Below, one piece after another: positions 27,085-34,899 of a DNA stretch of 64,000 nucleotides. Both the position numbers and the translations under genes were made by a program. The DNA lies in the NCBI GenBank assembly GCA_017301995.1, contig JAFLEH010000006.1, positions 202,488 to 266,487 on the forward strand. The letters are read 5' to 3'. The stretch comes from Verrucomicrobiota bacterium (GTDB taxonomy: Bacteria > Verrucomicrobiota > Verrucomicrobiia > Verrucomicrobiales > Akkermansiaceae). The notes under the pieces were generated by a model that was not told the DNA's origin, ran no database searches, and saw only the letters and a list, made by a program, of their open reading frames with translations. Position 1 is the stretch's first letter, and each line of letters opens with the position of its first letter.

Positions 27085-27894
27085 CTACGGGAGTGATTGA
27101 AAGGCAATTGGAGCGAGATTGTCCAGCGCAAGGTTCGTTAGATGACGGCAATTGTTAGGGTAATCTCCAGGGCGTCGCCGTCTCGCAATGGACAAGAAAG
27201 TCCCACTCAGGAACAATAGTAGCTGAGACGGTTCCGGGATGGGAGCAGAGGTTATTGTCAGTGTCGGATCACCCCATGGAGTTGACAGATCACCTGTTCG
27301 CTCGATGTCGAAGCTGAATGTGCCTGAATCCGATGGAAACGCGGTGGGGAGCACGGCGAACCCGACATGGGTCGCGCCTTGAGAGTATAGGTCGGATACA
27401 AATGCGGAAACGTCGACGGGAAAGAGGTCACCGCTCTCCGTGAGCGAAAAAACTCCTCCAGATGGCTTGGTTGCGGTGAATGGCCCACTGATTCGGTAGC
27501 TCGCACCGGCATCAGACAGATCGACTAGGCCGTTGCCAGCGTATCCGCGCATCTCCCACGTCATTATATGCGATTTCAACACGGAATATGAGATTCCGTT
27601 AACATAGAGTGACAATTGAGCCGAAGTGACCTCGAATCCGTCAGGGAGTGTTGGCAGCCTAAATTCGATGACTCCCGTGTGCGATCTCCCAGTGCCGTAT
27701 CCCGTGGTCATCACCGTCGATATCACACTATATCCGGTCGAAAAGATATGTGTAATCGATCCTTGTGCGGATGGCGATGCAACCTCTGTGGAGACCGAAG
27801 CGGCAATCACCGCATGGGTTGCATGGAAAAGTGTGGTGACGACGGTGATCGCCCAGCGTTTCCGGGTGGAATTTATTGGGATCATCGTGTGCAT
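27085..27894 (-). CDS. PEP-CTERM sorting-domain protein with unusual C-terminal tail
   Basis: A 269-residue exported protein of unknown role, AT-richer than its neighbours. The N-terminus (RKRWAITVVTTLFHATHAVIAA) is a signal peptide. The middle is a beta-rich domain (VIEFRLPTLPDGFEVTSAQL) similar to those of other exported PEP-CTERM proteins. Near residue 218 the sorting signal PEPSQLLLFLSG is followed by a hydrophobic segment and ARRRR, which should be cut by an exosortase. About 28 further residues follow the Arg cluster, which is atypical. Starts at 27894 or 27885 are both possible. A 98-base element shared with the gene at 30920 lies just upstream. Confidence 0.75.
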   Translation of the reverse strand: MHTMIPINSTRKRWAITVVTTLFHATHAVIAASVSTEVASPSAQGSITHIFSTGYSVISTVMTTGYGTGRSHTGVIEFRLPTLPDGFEVTSAQLSLYVNGISYSVLKSHIMTWEMRGYAGNGLVDLSDAGASYRISGPFTATKPSGGVFSLTESGDLFPVDVSAFVSDLYSQGATHVGFAVLPTAFPSDSGTFSFDIERTGDLSTPWGDPTLTITSAPIPEPSQLLLFLSGTFLSIARRRRPGDYPNNCRHLTNLALDNLAPIAFQSLP

Positions 27895-27918
27895 TCGTTT
27901 CCAGGATGATGAGTTGGC

Positions 27919-28016
27919 CTAACAGTGTTTATTCGCAGCCTATCCGGAAGTGATATCCGGACGGGTGCTCGGGTTGGAAGGTGGGCGGAATCCGTTGATA
28001 TTGCAAGGTTTTTCCG
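27919..28016. repeat. 98-nt direct repeat, copy 1 (upstream of PEP-CTERM gene)
   Basis: Runs from CTAACAGTG through CAGCCTATCCGGAAG and GTGGGCGGAATCCGTTGAT to a T-rich end. Copy 2 is at 30933-31030, roughly 88-90% identical. Both copies sit 13-25 bases upstream of a minus-strand start codon in the same orientation, so they may be a shared promoter region or an inserted element. Confidence 0.75.
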
Positions 28017-28129
28017 AGAAATGGTGCGTATATCAGGCGGGGAAGCCGGACGGTTTCCGGGCGGGTGGCTCTGGCGGATATGCGCACTCGCGCGGGTGTT
28101 TCCGGAGGAATTGGCGGGGCGGATCGCAT

Positions 28130-28378
28130 GGGGCGGCGGGTGGGCGGGGCGGCTGCGCCGCGGTTATGGGTTATTTGTTGTTGGTTATTGGGGGGCACCG
28201 CGCTTCTTCAGCCGCTATTTTAGATCTCGATGGCGGACTTGGCGGTGAATGCTTCCGGATGGGGGCGGGCGGGAGCCTGGGAGGCCACGCTCTCACGAGC
28301 GCGGCTACGGAGTGTGATTTTTCATCAACGATCCACGATCCTTGAGCGGATCTTGGCGTCTTGGCGGTGAAACTCTTC
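28130..28378 (-). repeat. Composite intergenic cassette, inverted copy of the 62-64 kb type
   Basis: Read on the minus strand this stretch contains the same modules as the right end of the window. These are a CACCGCCAAGACGCCAAG block (28351-28371), a GATCGTGGATCG block, the hairpin module CGTAGCCGCGCTCGTGAGAG (28271-28310) and an AATAACCAACAACAAATAAC block (28162-28192). No gene is supported between 27895 and 28834. Confidence 0.7.
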
Positions 28379-28379
28379 C

Positions 28380-28541
28380 GGGGAGCGCACGCGCCCTCGC
28401 GTGCCGTTTCCGGCGCCCTCGCCGGAAACCGGGTCACCATGGCCGGGAGAGTTTGTTTGCGGAGAGGATCGTCGCCCGGCCTGCGCAGGCACCGGACCGC
28501 GAGGGCGCTCTCCGGAACACGCGGGGGCGCGTGTGCTCCCC
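28380..28541. repeat. 162-bp element bounded by 22-bp inverted repeats
   Basis: The left end GGGGAGCGCACGCGCCCTCG (28380-28399, continuing to 28401) is the inverse of the right end at 28520-28541 with 20 of 22 positions matching. Inside are further palindromes, such as GCCTGCGCAGGC near 28477 and GGAAACCGG near 28424. No coding potential is evident. The shape is that of a miniature inverted-repeat element or a large hairpin. Confidence 0.6.
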
Positions 28542-28684
28542 TTCGCCTTGCGTTAGATTCAGTCCGTCACGTTTCAGGGCGGAAATCGGGGGTTTTGGCC
28601 CTTCGCACGTGGTGCGGCGTGGTTTTCGAGCGTCCGGAAGGGAATCTCAGCAGTGCGGTGCCGAAGCAGCGCGGCGGAGTCAAT

Positions 28685-28732
28685 GCCGTACGGAGGGTGG
28701 TGTGGGACCCGGAAGCCAATCACTCACGGGGA
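28685..28732 (+). repeat. 48-nt dispersed repeat, copy 2
   Basis: Begins GCCGTACGGAGGGTGGTGTG and matches copy 1 at 26998-27045 with about five differences. It lies about 100 bases beyond the 3' end of the minus-strand gene at 28835-29266. Confidence 0.7.
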
Positions 28733-28834
28733 CCTTGAAGCTGGCGCGGGTGTCGGGCTGGGTGAGGCCGAAGCCGGTGGGGAATTTGGGCGGGTTGGCC
28801 GGGGGGTGGGTGAAATTGCCCGACGGACTTCGAT

Positions 28835-29266
28835 TCACGGCCCGCCACCCTGCAGATACCGCTCCGCGAAAATCTCCCGCAGTCTGACGGTGTCAGGCCG
28901 CGAGAAGCGGCGGAGTGGCAGGCTGACCGACCGGATGCCTTCCGGACCCTCGCAATAGAGCAAAATGGATCGCCGGAACACCTCGGTATCCACCACAGCG
29001 TCACGGCCGATCACCGTGTCGTTTCCCTTCCGGGTTCGAAATCGGATGTCCCGGTCGTCGATCACGACTTGGATAACGAAGTCGGCCCTGATCTGAGCCA
29101 CGCCAGTCAGGGTGAGCATAAAACCAACGTAGGCTAGCAACCACCGCTCCCACCGATCCCCGAATACCAACTCATAGCCCGCCGCCACGAGAATCACCAC
29201 TCCCAGCAAAATCCGTACCCAACCCGCGAACACCGGATACCATCTTGTTGCCGATTCGATTTTCAT
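28835..29266 (-). CDS. Small membrane protein with PH-like cytoplasmic tail
   Basis: A 143-residue protein I do not recognise by name. Two hydrophobic segments (about residues 13-33, WVRILLGVVILVAAGYELVF, and 42-60) are followed by a basic beta-rich tail with alternating hydrophobics. This is reminiscent of bacterial PH-domain membrane proteins. Codon use is less G+C-extreme than that of the housekeeping genes. No partner is evident. It could be a genuine small membrane gene or an accessory-island gene. Confidence 0.55.
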   Translation of the reverse strand: MKIESATRWYPVFAGWVRILLGVVILVAAGYELVFGDRWERWLLAYVGFMLTLTGVAQIRADFVIQVVIDDRDIRFRTRKGNDTVIGRDAVVDTEVFRRSILLYCEGPEGIRSVSLPLRRFSRPDTVRLREIFAERYLQGGGP

Positions 29267-29360
29267 AGGGCGAGGTGGACCATTGTTCTTTTAAGCGGTT
29301 TAATCACTCCCGGGGACTCGAATCGGCGTTGGGTTCATTGAGTCGTCGAGCATGCGCACT

Positions 29361-29906
29361 TCAATCAGCCAACCAGTAGAGGCGCAGGTGGCCGGCGTCC
29401 CAATAAAGCAGGGCCGATGATGACTCGGGCCTTGAGAGGACAATTGCGTCCCCACGAAGGCGCGGTGCGCCGACTCCGTCGTTCAGATCTCTCCTCGGAC
29501 GCACGGCCTTCTTCTGCGGATGTATTTCCCAGTCGGGCCCCGGGTAGTTACTGCCAATTTCCTTCTCGGAGGAAACGAGATATGCCGTCCTGCCGTTGAG
29601 AATGACCCCGATGGTTGACGAACTTCCGCGCTTCGATTTCAGGCAGACGGCGCAGTCGGGTGTTCCATTGCCATCGTAATCGCCAAGCAAACAAGCAGGA
29701 CTAGGCGTGATGTCCACGGACCAGGAATTGGACAGATGAGTGGCGTCCAGAAGAGTGGTCAACTCACGGAGAACATCGTTGTGTTTGGTTGCTTCGGGTC
29801 TGGCAGGGATCGTGGTGGTGGCAGTAGGACTGGCGCAACCCGCGAAGATGGCTAGCGAGGTGGCGATCAGCATTCTGACGACTGACGTTTTTGGTTTCAT
29901 TTCCAT
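29361..29906 (-). CDS. Putative lipoprotein, unknown function
   Basis: A 181-residue predicted lipoprotein. From the chosen ATG the N-terminus MEMKPKTSVVRMLIATSLAI leads to a lipobox FAGC, then a Thr/Pro-rich linker. The mature part contains LLGDYDGNGTPDCAVCL, an FG-GAP/EF-like calcium-loop sequence seen in integrin-like repeats, but only once. The open frame extends to 29984, but the lipobox decides the start. It lies 13 bases after the stop of the 174-residue gene upstream, so the two may be co-transcribed. Base composition is AT-richer than average. Confidence 0.6.
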   Translation of the reverse strand: MEMKPKTSVVRMLIATSLAIFAGCASPTATTTIPARPEATKHNDVLRELTTLLDATHLSNSWSVDITPSPACLLGDYDGNGTPDCAVCLKSKRGSSSTIGVILNGRTAYLVSSEKEIGSNYPGPDWEIHPQKKAVRPRRDLNDGVGAPRLRGDAIVLSRPESSSALLYWDAGHLRLYWLAD

Positions 29907-29919
29907 GGTGTGCTTTGGT

Positions 29920-30444
29920 TCAGTTCTTGCGGTTAGTCCGGGGACCCGATGCGCTCTTGGATTTGTATTCGGCGATCTTCTCATTCACACGGTCCCATTC
30001 TCGTTTGATCCGCCTCTGGTCCTGCGTTGAAGGTGAATATTGGTCAAGGTGAGTGGATACGTATTTCGACAGACTCTCGATCTCGCTGACCAATGACGGA
30101 CTAGGATGCGCTCCATTCCAAGCGAACTGGGCGGCCACTCCGCTACCCAAAATCCCAACCTCACAGTCGTCTCCCTCTTCGGAGCCTGTGACTTCCCGGA
30201 TGTAGCGGTCAACTACTGGAAAATAGTAGTCAAATGCGGCCCCTCCCATAAACATGAAGTCCTCCTGGTAATGGAGTGGATTCGTCAAGAACAGGTCGTA
30301 TGCCTGCTTCAGAGTAAGACCTCCAAAATTCCTCCAAGCGTATTGTGCGTCAAGGTCGCCATCGAACGGATCAAATTCAGATATGGTCGGCAACGGTGCC
30401 GATGGGCGGTGGATACGGAAGGGCTCCTGATCGTCTCTGTCCAT
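29920..30444 (-). CDS. Hypothetical acidic protein
   Basis: A 174-residue acidic, cytoplasmic-looking protein I do not recognise. Features include DPFDGDLDAQYAWRNFGGLT, an aromatic block FMFMGGAAFDYYFPVVDRYI and a charged C-terminal helix (RRIKREWDRVNEKIAEYKSK). Small acidic proteins of this size in AT-richer patches are sometimes immunity proteins of toxin systems, but no toxin gene is adjacent and I do not assign that role. It probably shares a transcript with the downstream lipoprotein. Confidence 0.55.
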   Translation of the reverse strand: MDRDDQEPFRIHRPSAPLPTISEFDPFDGDLDAQYAWRNFGGLTLKQAYDLFLTNPLHYQEDFMFMGGAAFDYYFPVVDRYIREVTGSEEGDDCEVGILGSGVAAQFAWNGAHPSPSLVSEIESLSKYVSTHLDQYSPSTQDQRRIKREWDRVNEKIAEYKSKSASGPRTNRKN

Positions 30445-30515
30445 GTTTATGCAGCAAACGTTTGATGTGCGCCAGGCGGCGCGGTTGAAGGGATGTTGGA
30501 ATGGAATTGAATGGA

Positions 30516-30920
30516 TTATGGCCCGTTAGGAGGCACGACGTGTTCGCCTTTCTTGGGTTCGACAGGGCCACGCTTTCTCAGATTCATCAGATTCTCTAGA
30601 ATCTTCGGCTGAAAGAGTTCGATTTCCGGACGAGTGAATATCTTTCTGTTTAGCAAAGTGTCCCGAATCTTGGCGGCTGCTTCATCAAGCGAGAGTCCCG
30701 AAATCGCAGTTTCTCCGATCAAAGGGAGGCGGACGCATCCATTCCGATCAACTTCATATTGACGATTCCAACGCTTCATATCATCGGCCGGGACATTCTT
30801 GATCCGCAGTTCGTATCGCTTGCCAATCGCAATCTTCTCGTTATCGCCTTCTTTCGGCTCCGCTACCGAGAGAAATTGTGAGAACAGTAGTCCGAAAATT
30901 GAAAGCAGGATTGGTTTCAT
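30516..30920 (-). CDS. Small exported polysaccharide-export-domain protein
   Basis: A 134-residue protein with signal peptide MKPILLSIFGLLFSQFLSVA. Its middle (YEVDRNGCVRLPLIGE, then LSLDEAAAKIRDTL) matches the N-terminal Poly_export domain of Wza-type outer-membrane proteins. The SLBB and membrane-spanning parts are missing, so it cannot form a normal export channel alone. It is either a stand-alone periplasmic domain or the product of a truncated gene. It starts 13 bases downstream (on the minus strand) of the second 98-nt direct repeat. Confidence 0.65.
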   Translation of the reverse strand: MKPILLSIFGLLFSQFLSVAEPKEGDNEKIAIGKRYELRIKNVPADDMKRWNRQYEVDRNGCVRLPLIGETAISGLSLDEAAAKIRDTLLNRKIFTRPEIELFQPKILENLMNLRKRGPVEPKKGEHVVPPNGP

Positions 30921-30932
30921 GACATTTTGGGG

Positions 30933-31030
30933 CTAACAGAGTTTATCCGCAGCCTATCCGGAAGCGATGTCCGGACGGGTGCTCGGGGTCGAGGGTGGGC
31001 GGAATCCGTTGATAATGCAAGGATTTTCCC
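30933..31030. repeat. 98-nt direct repeat, copy 2
   Basis: Matches 27919-28016 in order and orientation (CTAACAGAG, CAGCCTATCCGGAAG, GTGGGCGGAATCCGTTGAT). The rest of the 30921-31257 gap is G+C-rich. I see no gene in it; it must hold the helicase promoter. Confidence 0.75.
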
Positions 31031-31257
31031 GTCCGGCGGGGCCACTATCAGGCGGGGGCTTGTGGTTTTCCGAGATTGCCGGCGACCTCAGCGGTTGGCT
31101 TCTCCGCGACCCGGTTGGCTCCGGTTTTCGAGACGGGCGCTTCCTGTTGCGAACCGGCGGGTTCCGGCTCTCCGGAAATCCGCCGTGAATCGCGGATTTT
31201 CCGGGGCGGAAACGGATGTTGCGGGAAAATGGCGGGTGTGGCAGCGTTCGGCCGCGC

Positions 31258-33288
31258 ATGGCACGACATTACCAACTCAAGCGTCCCGGCGGGACGGCAT
31301 CCGGGATCGACTACCAGGCGGCGCTCAACGCGGAGCAGTACGCCGCGGTGTGCTCGCCGCCCGGTAAGGCGTTGGTCATCGCCGGGGCGGGGTCTGGCAA
31401 GACGCGCACGCTGACCTACCGGGTGGCGTGGTTGCTCGACCAAGGGGTGGAGTCGCGCCAGATCCTGCTGCTGACGTTCACCAACAAGGCGGCGCGGGAA
31501 ATGGTGGGGCGGGTGAAGGAACTCGTCACCCGCGACACCTCGGACCTGTGGGCGGGGACCTTCCACTCGATCGGCGCGCGGATCCTGCGCCGGCACGCCG
31601 AGGATCTCGGTTTCACGCGGTCGTTCTCGATCATGGACCGTGACGACCAGCGTTCGATGTTGGGAAAAGTGGTGGCCGCGTGCGAGATCGACACGAAGGA
31701 GCGGCGGTTTCCCAAGGCGGATGTGCTGGCATCGATGTTCAGCATGGCGGAAAACACCGGGCGCGAGCTGGAGGACGTGGTGATGGACATGCATCCCGCG
31801 TTTTTCGACTGGCTGCCGGACATCCGCCGGGTGCGCGAAGGGTATGCGAAGCGCAAGCTGGACGGAAACTCGATGGACTTCGACGATCTGCTCGTCCTAA
31901 CCGTCCGGTTGTTCGAGGCGCGGGCGGACCTGCTGGCGCTCTATCAGCAGCGGTTCCGCCACATCCTGGTGGACGAATACCAGGACACCAACACCGTGCA
32001 GAGCCGGCTGATCGACCTGCTGGCCGGCGCGGGCGCGAGCCTGATGGCGGTGGGGGATGACGCGCAGTCGATCTACTCGTGGCGCGGCGCGGACATGGGC
32101 CATATCCTGGGATTCCGCGAGCGGTATCCGGACGCGCGGGTTTTCACGATCGAGACCAACTACCGCAGCGTGCCGGAGATCCTCGATCTGTCCAACGAGG
32201 CGATCCGTGCCAACGAGGGGCGGATCGAGAAGGACCTGCGGGCGGTTAGGGAATCGGCCGGGGTGAAACCCGCGCTGGTGGCGCTGACCGAGCCGCGGAC
32301 GCAAGCGGCGTTTGTGGCGCAGCGGATCGAGGAGCTGAGGGACACCGGGATTCCGCTAACCGAAATGGCGGTGCTCTACCGGGCGCATTTCCAGAGCCTG
32401 GAAATGCAGATGGAACTCACGATGCGCGGGGTGTCGTTCGGAATCACCAGCGGCCTGCGGTTTTTCGAGCAGGCGCACATCAAGGATGTGGCGGCGTTTC
32501 TGCGCTTCGTGCTGAACCGGCGCGACGAGGAGAGTTTCGTCCGGATGGTGATGCTGCTGCCCGGTTGCGGCCCGGCGGCGGCGGACAAACTCTGGCGGGA
32601 ATGGATCGATACCGGCCTCGCCGGAAACGAATCACCGCCGGTCCGGTGGTCGGATATCCTGCTCGGTTTCCGCAAGGTGCCCAAAAAGGCCGCGAAACAG
32701 TGGGAGCAGCTTTGCTACACGCTCGACGAACTCACGCCCGACGGTTTTTTCGCGAAACCCGGCGACATGATCTACAGCGTGATGGAAGGCGTCTATCAGG
32801 ACTACCTGGAGGCCAGTTTCGACAACGCGGAAGCCCGCCGAGCCGATCTGGACCAGTTGTCGCGCTTCGCGGGAGGGTTCGAGGAGATCGGGACGTTTCT
32901 GGAGCAGTTGTCGTTGTTGGGATCGGTGGACGGCGAGCCCGGCGCGGAAAAGGAGGACGAGGAGAAGATCACGCTGTCGTCGATCCATCAGGCCAAGGGC
33001 TTGGAATGGCGGGTGGTGTTTCTGATCGGCCTGGTGGACGGACAGTTTCCGAACGGCCGGGTGATGGAAAGCGGGCGGGCGGCGCTGGAGGAGGAGCGCC
33101 GGTTGTTTTACGTGGGAATCACGCGGGCCAAGGACGAGCTGTATATGTCCTATCCGCTGACCAACCCGAAATCCTACACGGGCGACTACATGTGCATGCC
33201 CTCGCGGTTTCTGGGGGATTTCGACCCCGGCCGGGTGGAGGAGTGGGACGTGGGCGGCAGCGAGTGGGGGGATGACGATCCGTTCTGA
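31258..33288 (+). CDS. UvrD/PcrA/Rep-type ATP-dependent DNA helicase
   Basis: A 676-residue superfamily 1A helicase that unwinds DNA 3'-5' in repair or replication restart. Visible motifs are Q-motif LNAEQYAAV, Walker A GAGSGKTRTL, motif Ia TFTNKAAREM, motif II VDEYQDTN, motif III GDDAQSIYSWRGAD, motif IV ETNYRS, motif V SSIHQAKGLEW and motif VI VGITRAKDELYMSY. It is somewhat shorter than UvrD/PcrA (about 720) because the C-terminal tail is short. The ATG at 31258 places MARHYQLKRPGG at the start; an earlier ATG at 31216 is in frame but less likely. Which of UvrD, PcrA or Rep it replaces is not certain. Confidence 0.92.
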   Translation: MARHYQLKRPGGTASGIDYQAALNAEQYAAVCSPPGKALVIAGAGSGKTRTLTYRVAWLLDQGVESRQILLLTFTNKAAREMVGRVKELVTRDTSDLWAGTFHSIGARILRRHAEDLGFTRSFSIMDRDDQRSMLGKVVAACEIDTKERRFPKADVLASMFSMAENTGRELEDVVMDMHPAFFDWLPDIRRVREGYAKRKLDGNSMDFDDLLVLTVRLFEARADLLALYQQRFRHILVDEYQDTNTVQSRLIDLLAGAGASLMAVGDDAQSIYSWRGADMGHILGFRERYPDARVFTIETNYRSVPEILDLSNEAIRANEGRIEKDLRAVRESAGVKPALVALTEPRTQAAFVAQRIEELRDTGIPLTEMAVLYRAHFQSLEMQMELTMRGVSFGITSGLRFFEQAHIKDVAAFLRFVLNRRDEESFVRMVMLLPGCGPAAADKLWREWIDTGLAGNESPPVRWSDILLGFRKVPKKAAKQWEQLCYTLDELTPDGFFAKPGDMIYSVMEGVYQDYLEASFDNAEARRADLDQLSRFAGGFEEIGTFLEQLSLLGSVDGEPGAEKEDEEKITLSSIHQAKGLEWRVVFLIGLVDGQFPNGRVMESGRAALEEERRLFYVGITRAKDELYMSYPLTNPKSYTGDYMCMPSRFLGDFDPGRVEEWDVGGSEWGDDDPF

Positions 33289-33338
33289 GGAAAAAAAACG
33301 CGGATTTTCACGCTTCCGCGCTTGCCGGGTGGGCCGGA

Positions 33339-33356
33339 GGGGGGTAAACGCCCCCC
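33339..33356 (+). promoter_or_regulatory. G/C hairpin immediately upstream of gpmI
   Basis: GGGGGG at 33339-33344 pairs with CCCCCC at 33351-33356 around a six-base loop, ending four bases before the ATG at 33361. No Shine-Dalgarno sequence is otherwise present. The arrangement is very like that before lysA. Confidence 0.4.
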
Positions 33357-33360
33357 GCTT

Positions 33361-34899
33361 ATGGAAAAGAAACCAGTGGTGCTCATCATTCGCGACGGCT
33401 GGGGTGTGAACCCCGGAGGACAGGCAACGGCGGTAGCGGACGGCAATGCCGTGCTGCTCGCAAACACACCCTTCCACGACGTGGTGTTGGAGCAATACCC
33501 TCGGGGATTCCTCAGCGCCTCCGGCATGGATGTGGGCCTGCCGGACGGCCAGATGGGCAACTCGGAAGTCGGCCACCTCAATCTCGGCGCGGGCCGCATC
33601 GTCTATCAGGATCTGACCCGCATCAACAAGGCGATCGCCGACGGTTCGCTCGCGACGAATCCGGTTTTCACCAAGGCCCTCGAACAGGCGAAATCCAGCC
33701 GTCTCCATCTGATCGGCCTGGTTTCCGACGGCGGCGTCCACAGCCATCAGGACCAATTGATCGCCATGGTGAAAATCGCCAAGGCCGCCGGGGTGGACGA
33801 CATTTTCATCCACGCGCTGACCGACGGCCGCGACACCTCGCCCACCGGAGGGGCGGGCTATCTGGCCCACGTGGAGGACGAGGTTTCCAAATGCGGCGCG
33901 CACATCGCCACGGTGGTGGGCCGCTACTACGCGATGGACCGCGACAAGCGCTGGGACCGGGTGAAGCTCGGTTGGGACGCGATCGTGTTAGGAAAGGGCG
34001 AGGTCCGCGAGGTGCTCGCCAGCGAGGCGGTGGCCGATTGCTACCGCATGGACAAGACCGACGAGTTCATGCCCGCGATGGTGTTCACCGAGGCCAACCA
34101 GCAGCGCGTCCGCGATGGTGACGTGGTGCTGTTCTTCAATTTCCGCTCCGACCGCGCCCGCGAGCTTTCCGACGCGTTTTTGTTGGAGAATTTTGCCGGG
34201 TTCGACCGCGAGGTCTGGCCGCAGGTCCACTACGTGACCCTGACCGTCTATGACCGCACCTACACCTGCCCGGTGATCTTCGAACCGCAAACCCTGGCGA
34301 TGGGCCTGGGCGAAGCGGCCGCCGCCGCCGGACTCAAACAGCTCCGGATCGCGGAAACGGAAAAATATCCCCACGTGACGTTCTTCTTCAACGGCGGTAT
34401 CGAACAGCCGAATCCCGGCGAGGACCGGATCATCATCCCGTCGCCCAAGGACGTGCCGACCTACGATTTCAAGCCGGAAATGAGCGCGCCGGAGGTCACC
34501 TCCACCGTGGTGGACAAGCTCAAGGACTACGATCTCGTCATCCTCAACTTCGCCAATCCCGACATGGTCGGCCACACCGGCGTCGTCGAGGCGGCGATCA
34601 AGGCCGTGGAAACCATCGACGCCGGCGTCAAGGCGGTGGTCGAGGAAACCCTGCGGCTGGGCGGCAAATTGTTGGTCACCGCCGACCACGGGAACTGCGA
34701 GTACATGCGCAACCCGGACGGATCGCCTAACACCGCCCACACCACCAATCTGGTCCACGCCATCTACGTGGCCGCCGATGCGGCGGGCTATCAGGTCAAG
34801 GACGGCATCCTCGCCGACGTCGCGCCGACCTTGCTCGACATGCTCGGCGTGGCCCAACCGGCCGAAATGACCGGCAAGACCCTGCTGGAGAAGAAGTAG
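33361..34899 (+). CDS. gpmI: 2,3-bisphosphoglycerate-independent phosphoglycerate mutase
   Basis: Interconverts 3- and 2-phosphoglycerate in glycolysis and gluconeogenesis with two metal ions. The 512-residue protein has the nucleophile serine in DGQMGNSEVGHLN near residue 62. DGRDTSP, NFRSDRARELS, NFANPDMVGHTG and VTADHGNCE are the other metal and substrate motifs. Length fits GpmI (about 510). The preferred start gives MEKKPVVLIIRDGWG; an in-frame ATG at 33322 lies upstream of the hairpin and is unlikely. Confidence 0.96.
   Translation: MEKKPVVLIIRDGWGVNPGGQATAVADGNAVLLANTPFHDVVLEQYPRGFLSASGMDVGLPDGQMGNSEVGHLNLGAGRIVYQDLTRINKAIADGSLATNPVFTKALEQAKSSRLHLIGLVSDGGVHSHQDQLIAMVKIAKAAGVDDIFIHALTDGRDTSPTGGAGYLAHVEDEVSKCGAHIATVVGRYYAMDRDKRWDRVKLGWDAIVLGKGEVREVLASEAVADCYRMDKTDEFMPAMVFTEANQQRVRDGDVVLFFNFRSDRARELSDAFLLENFAGFDREVWPQVHYVTLTVYDRTYTCPVIFEPQTLAMGLGEAAAAAGLKQLRIAETEKYPHVTFFFNGGIEQPNPGEDRIIIPSPKDVPTYDFKPEMSAPEVTSTVVDKLKDYDLVILNFANPDMVGHTGVVEAAIKAVETIDAGVKAVVEETLRLGGKLLVTADHGNCEYMRNPDGSPNTAHTTNLVHAIYVAADAAGYQVKDGILADVAPTLLDMLGVAQPAEMTGKTLLEKK

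Noticed and set aside
28342..28887. 181-codon plus-strand frame in the accessory patch
   Set aside because: It consists of the inverted composite cassette and the 162-bp inverted-repeat element; codon pattern is not coding-like.
29920..30444. Immunity protein of a toxin system
   Set aside because: Size and acidity would fit, but there is no adjacent toxin and no family motif.
32632..33903. 423-codon minus-strand frame across the helicase/gpmI junction
   Set aside because: It overlaps two clear genes on the other strand and has shadow-type composition.
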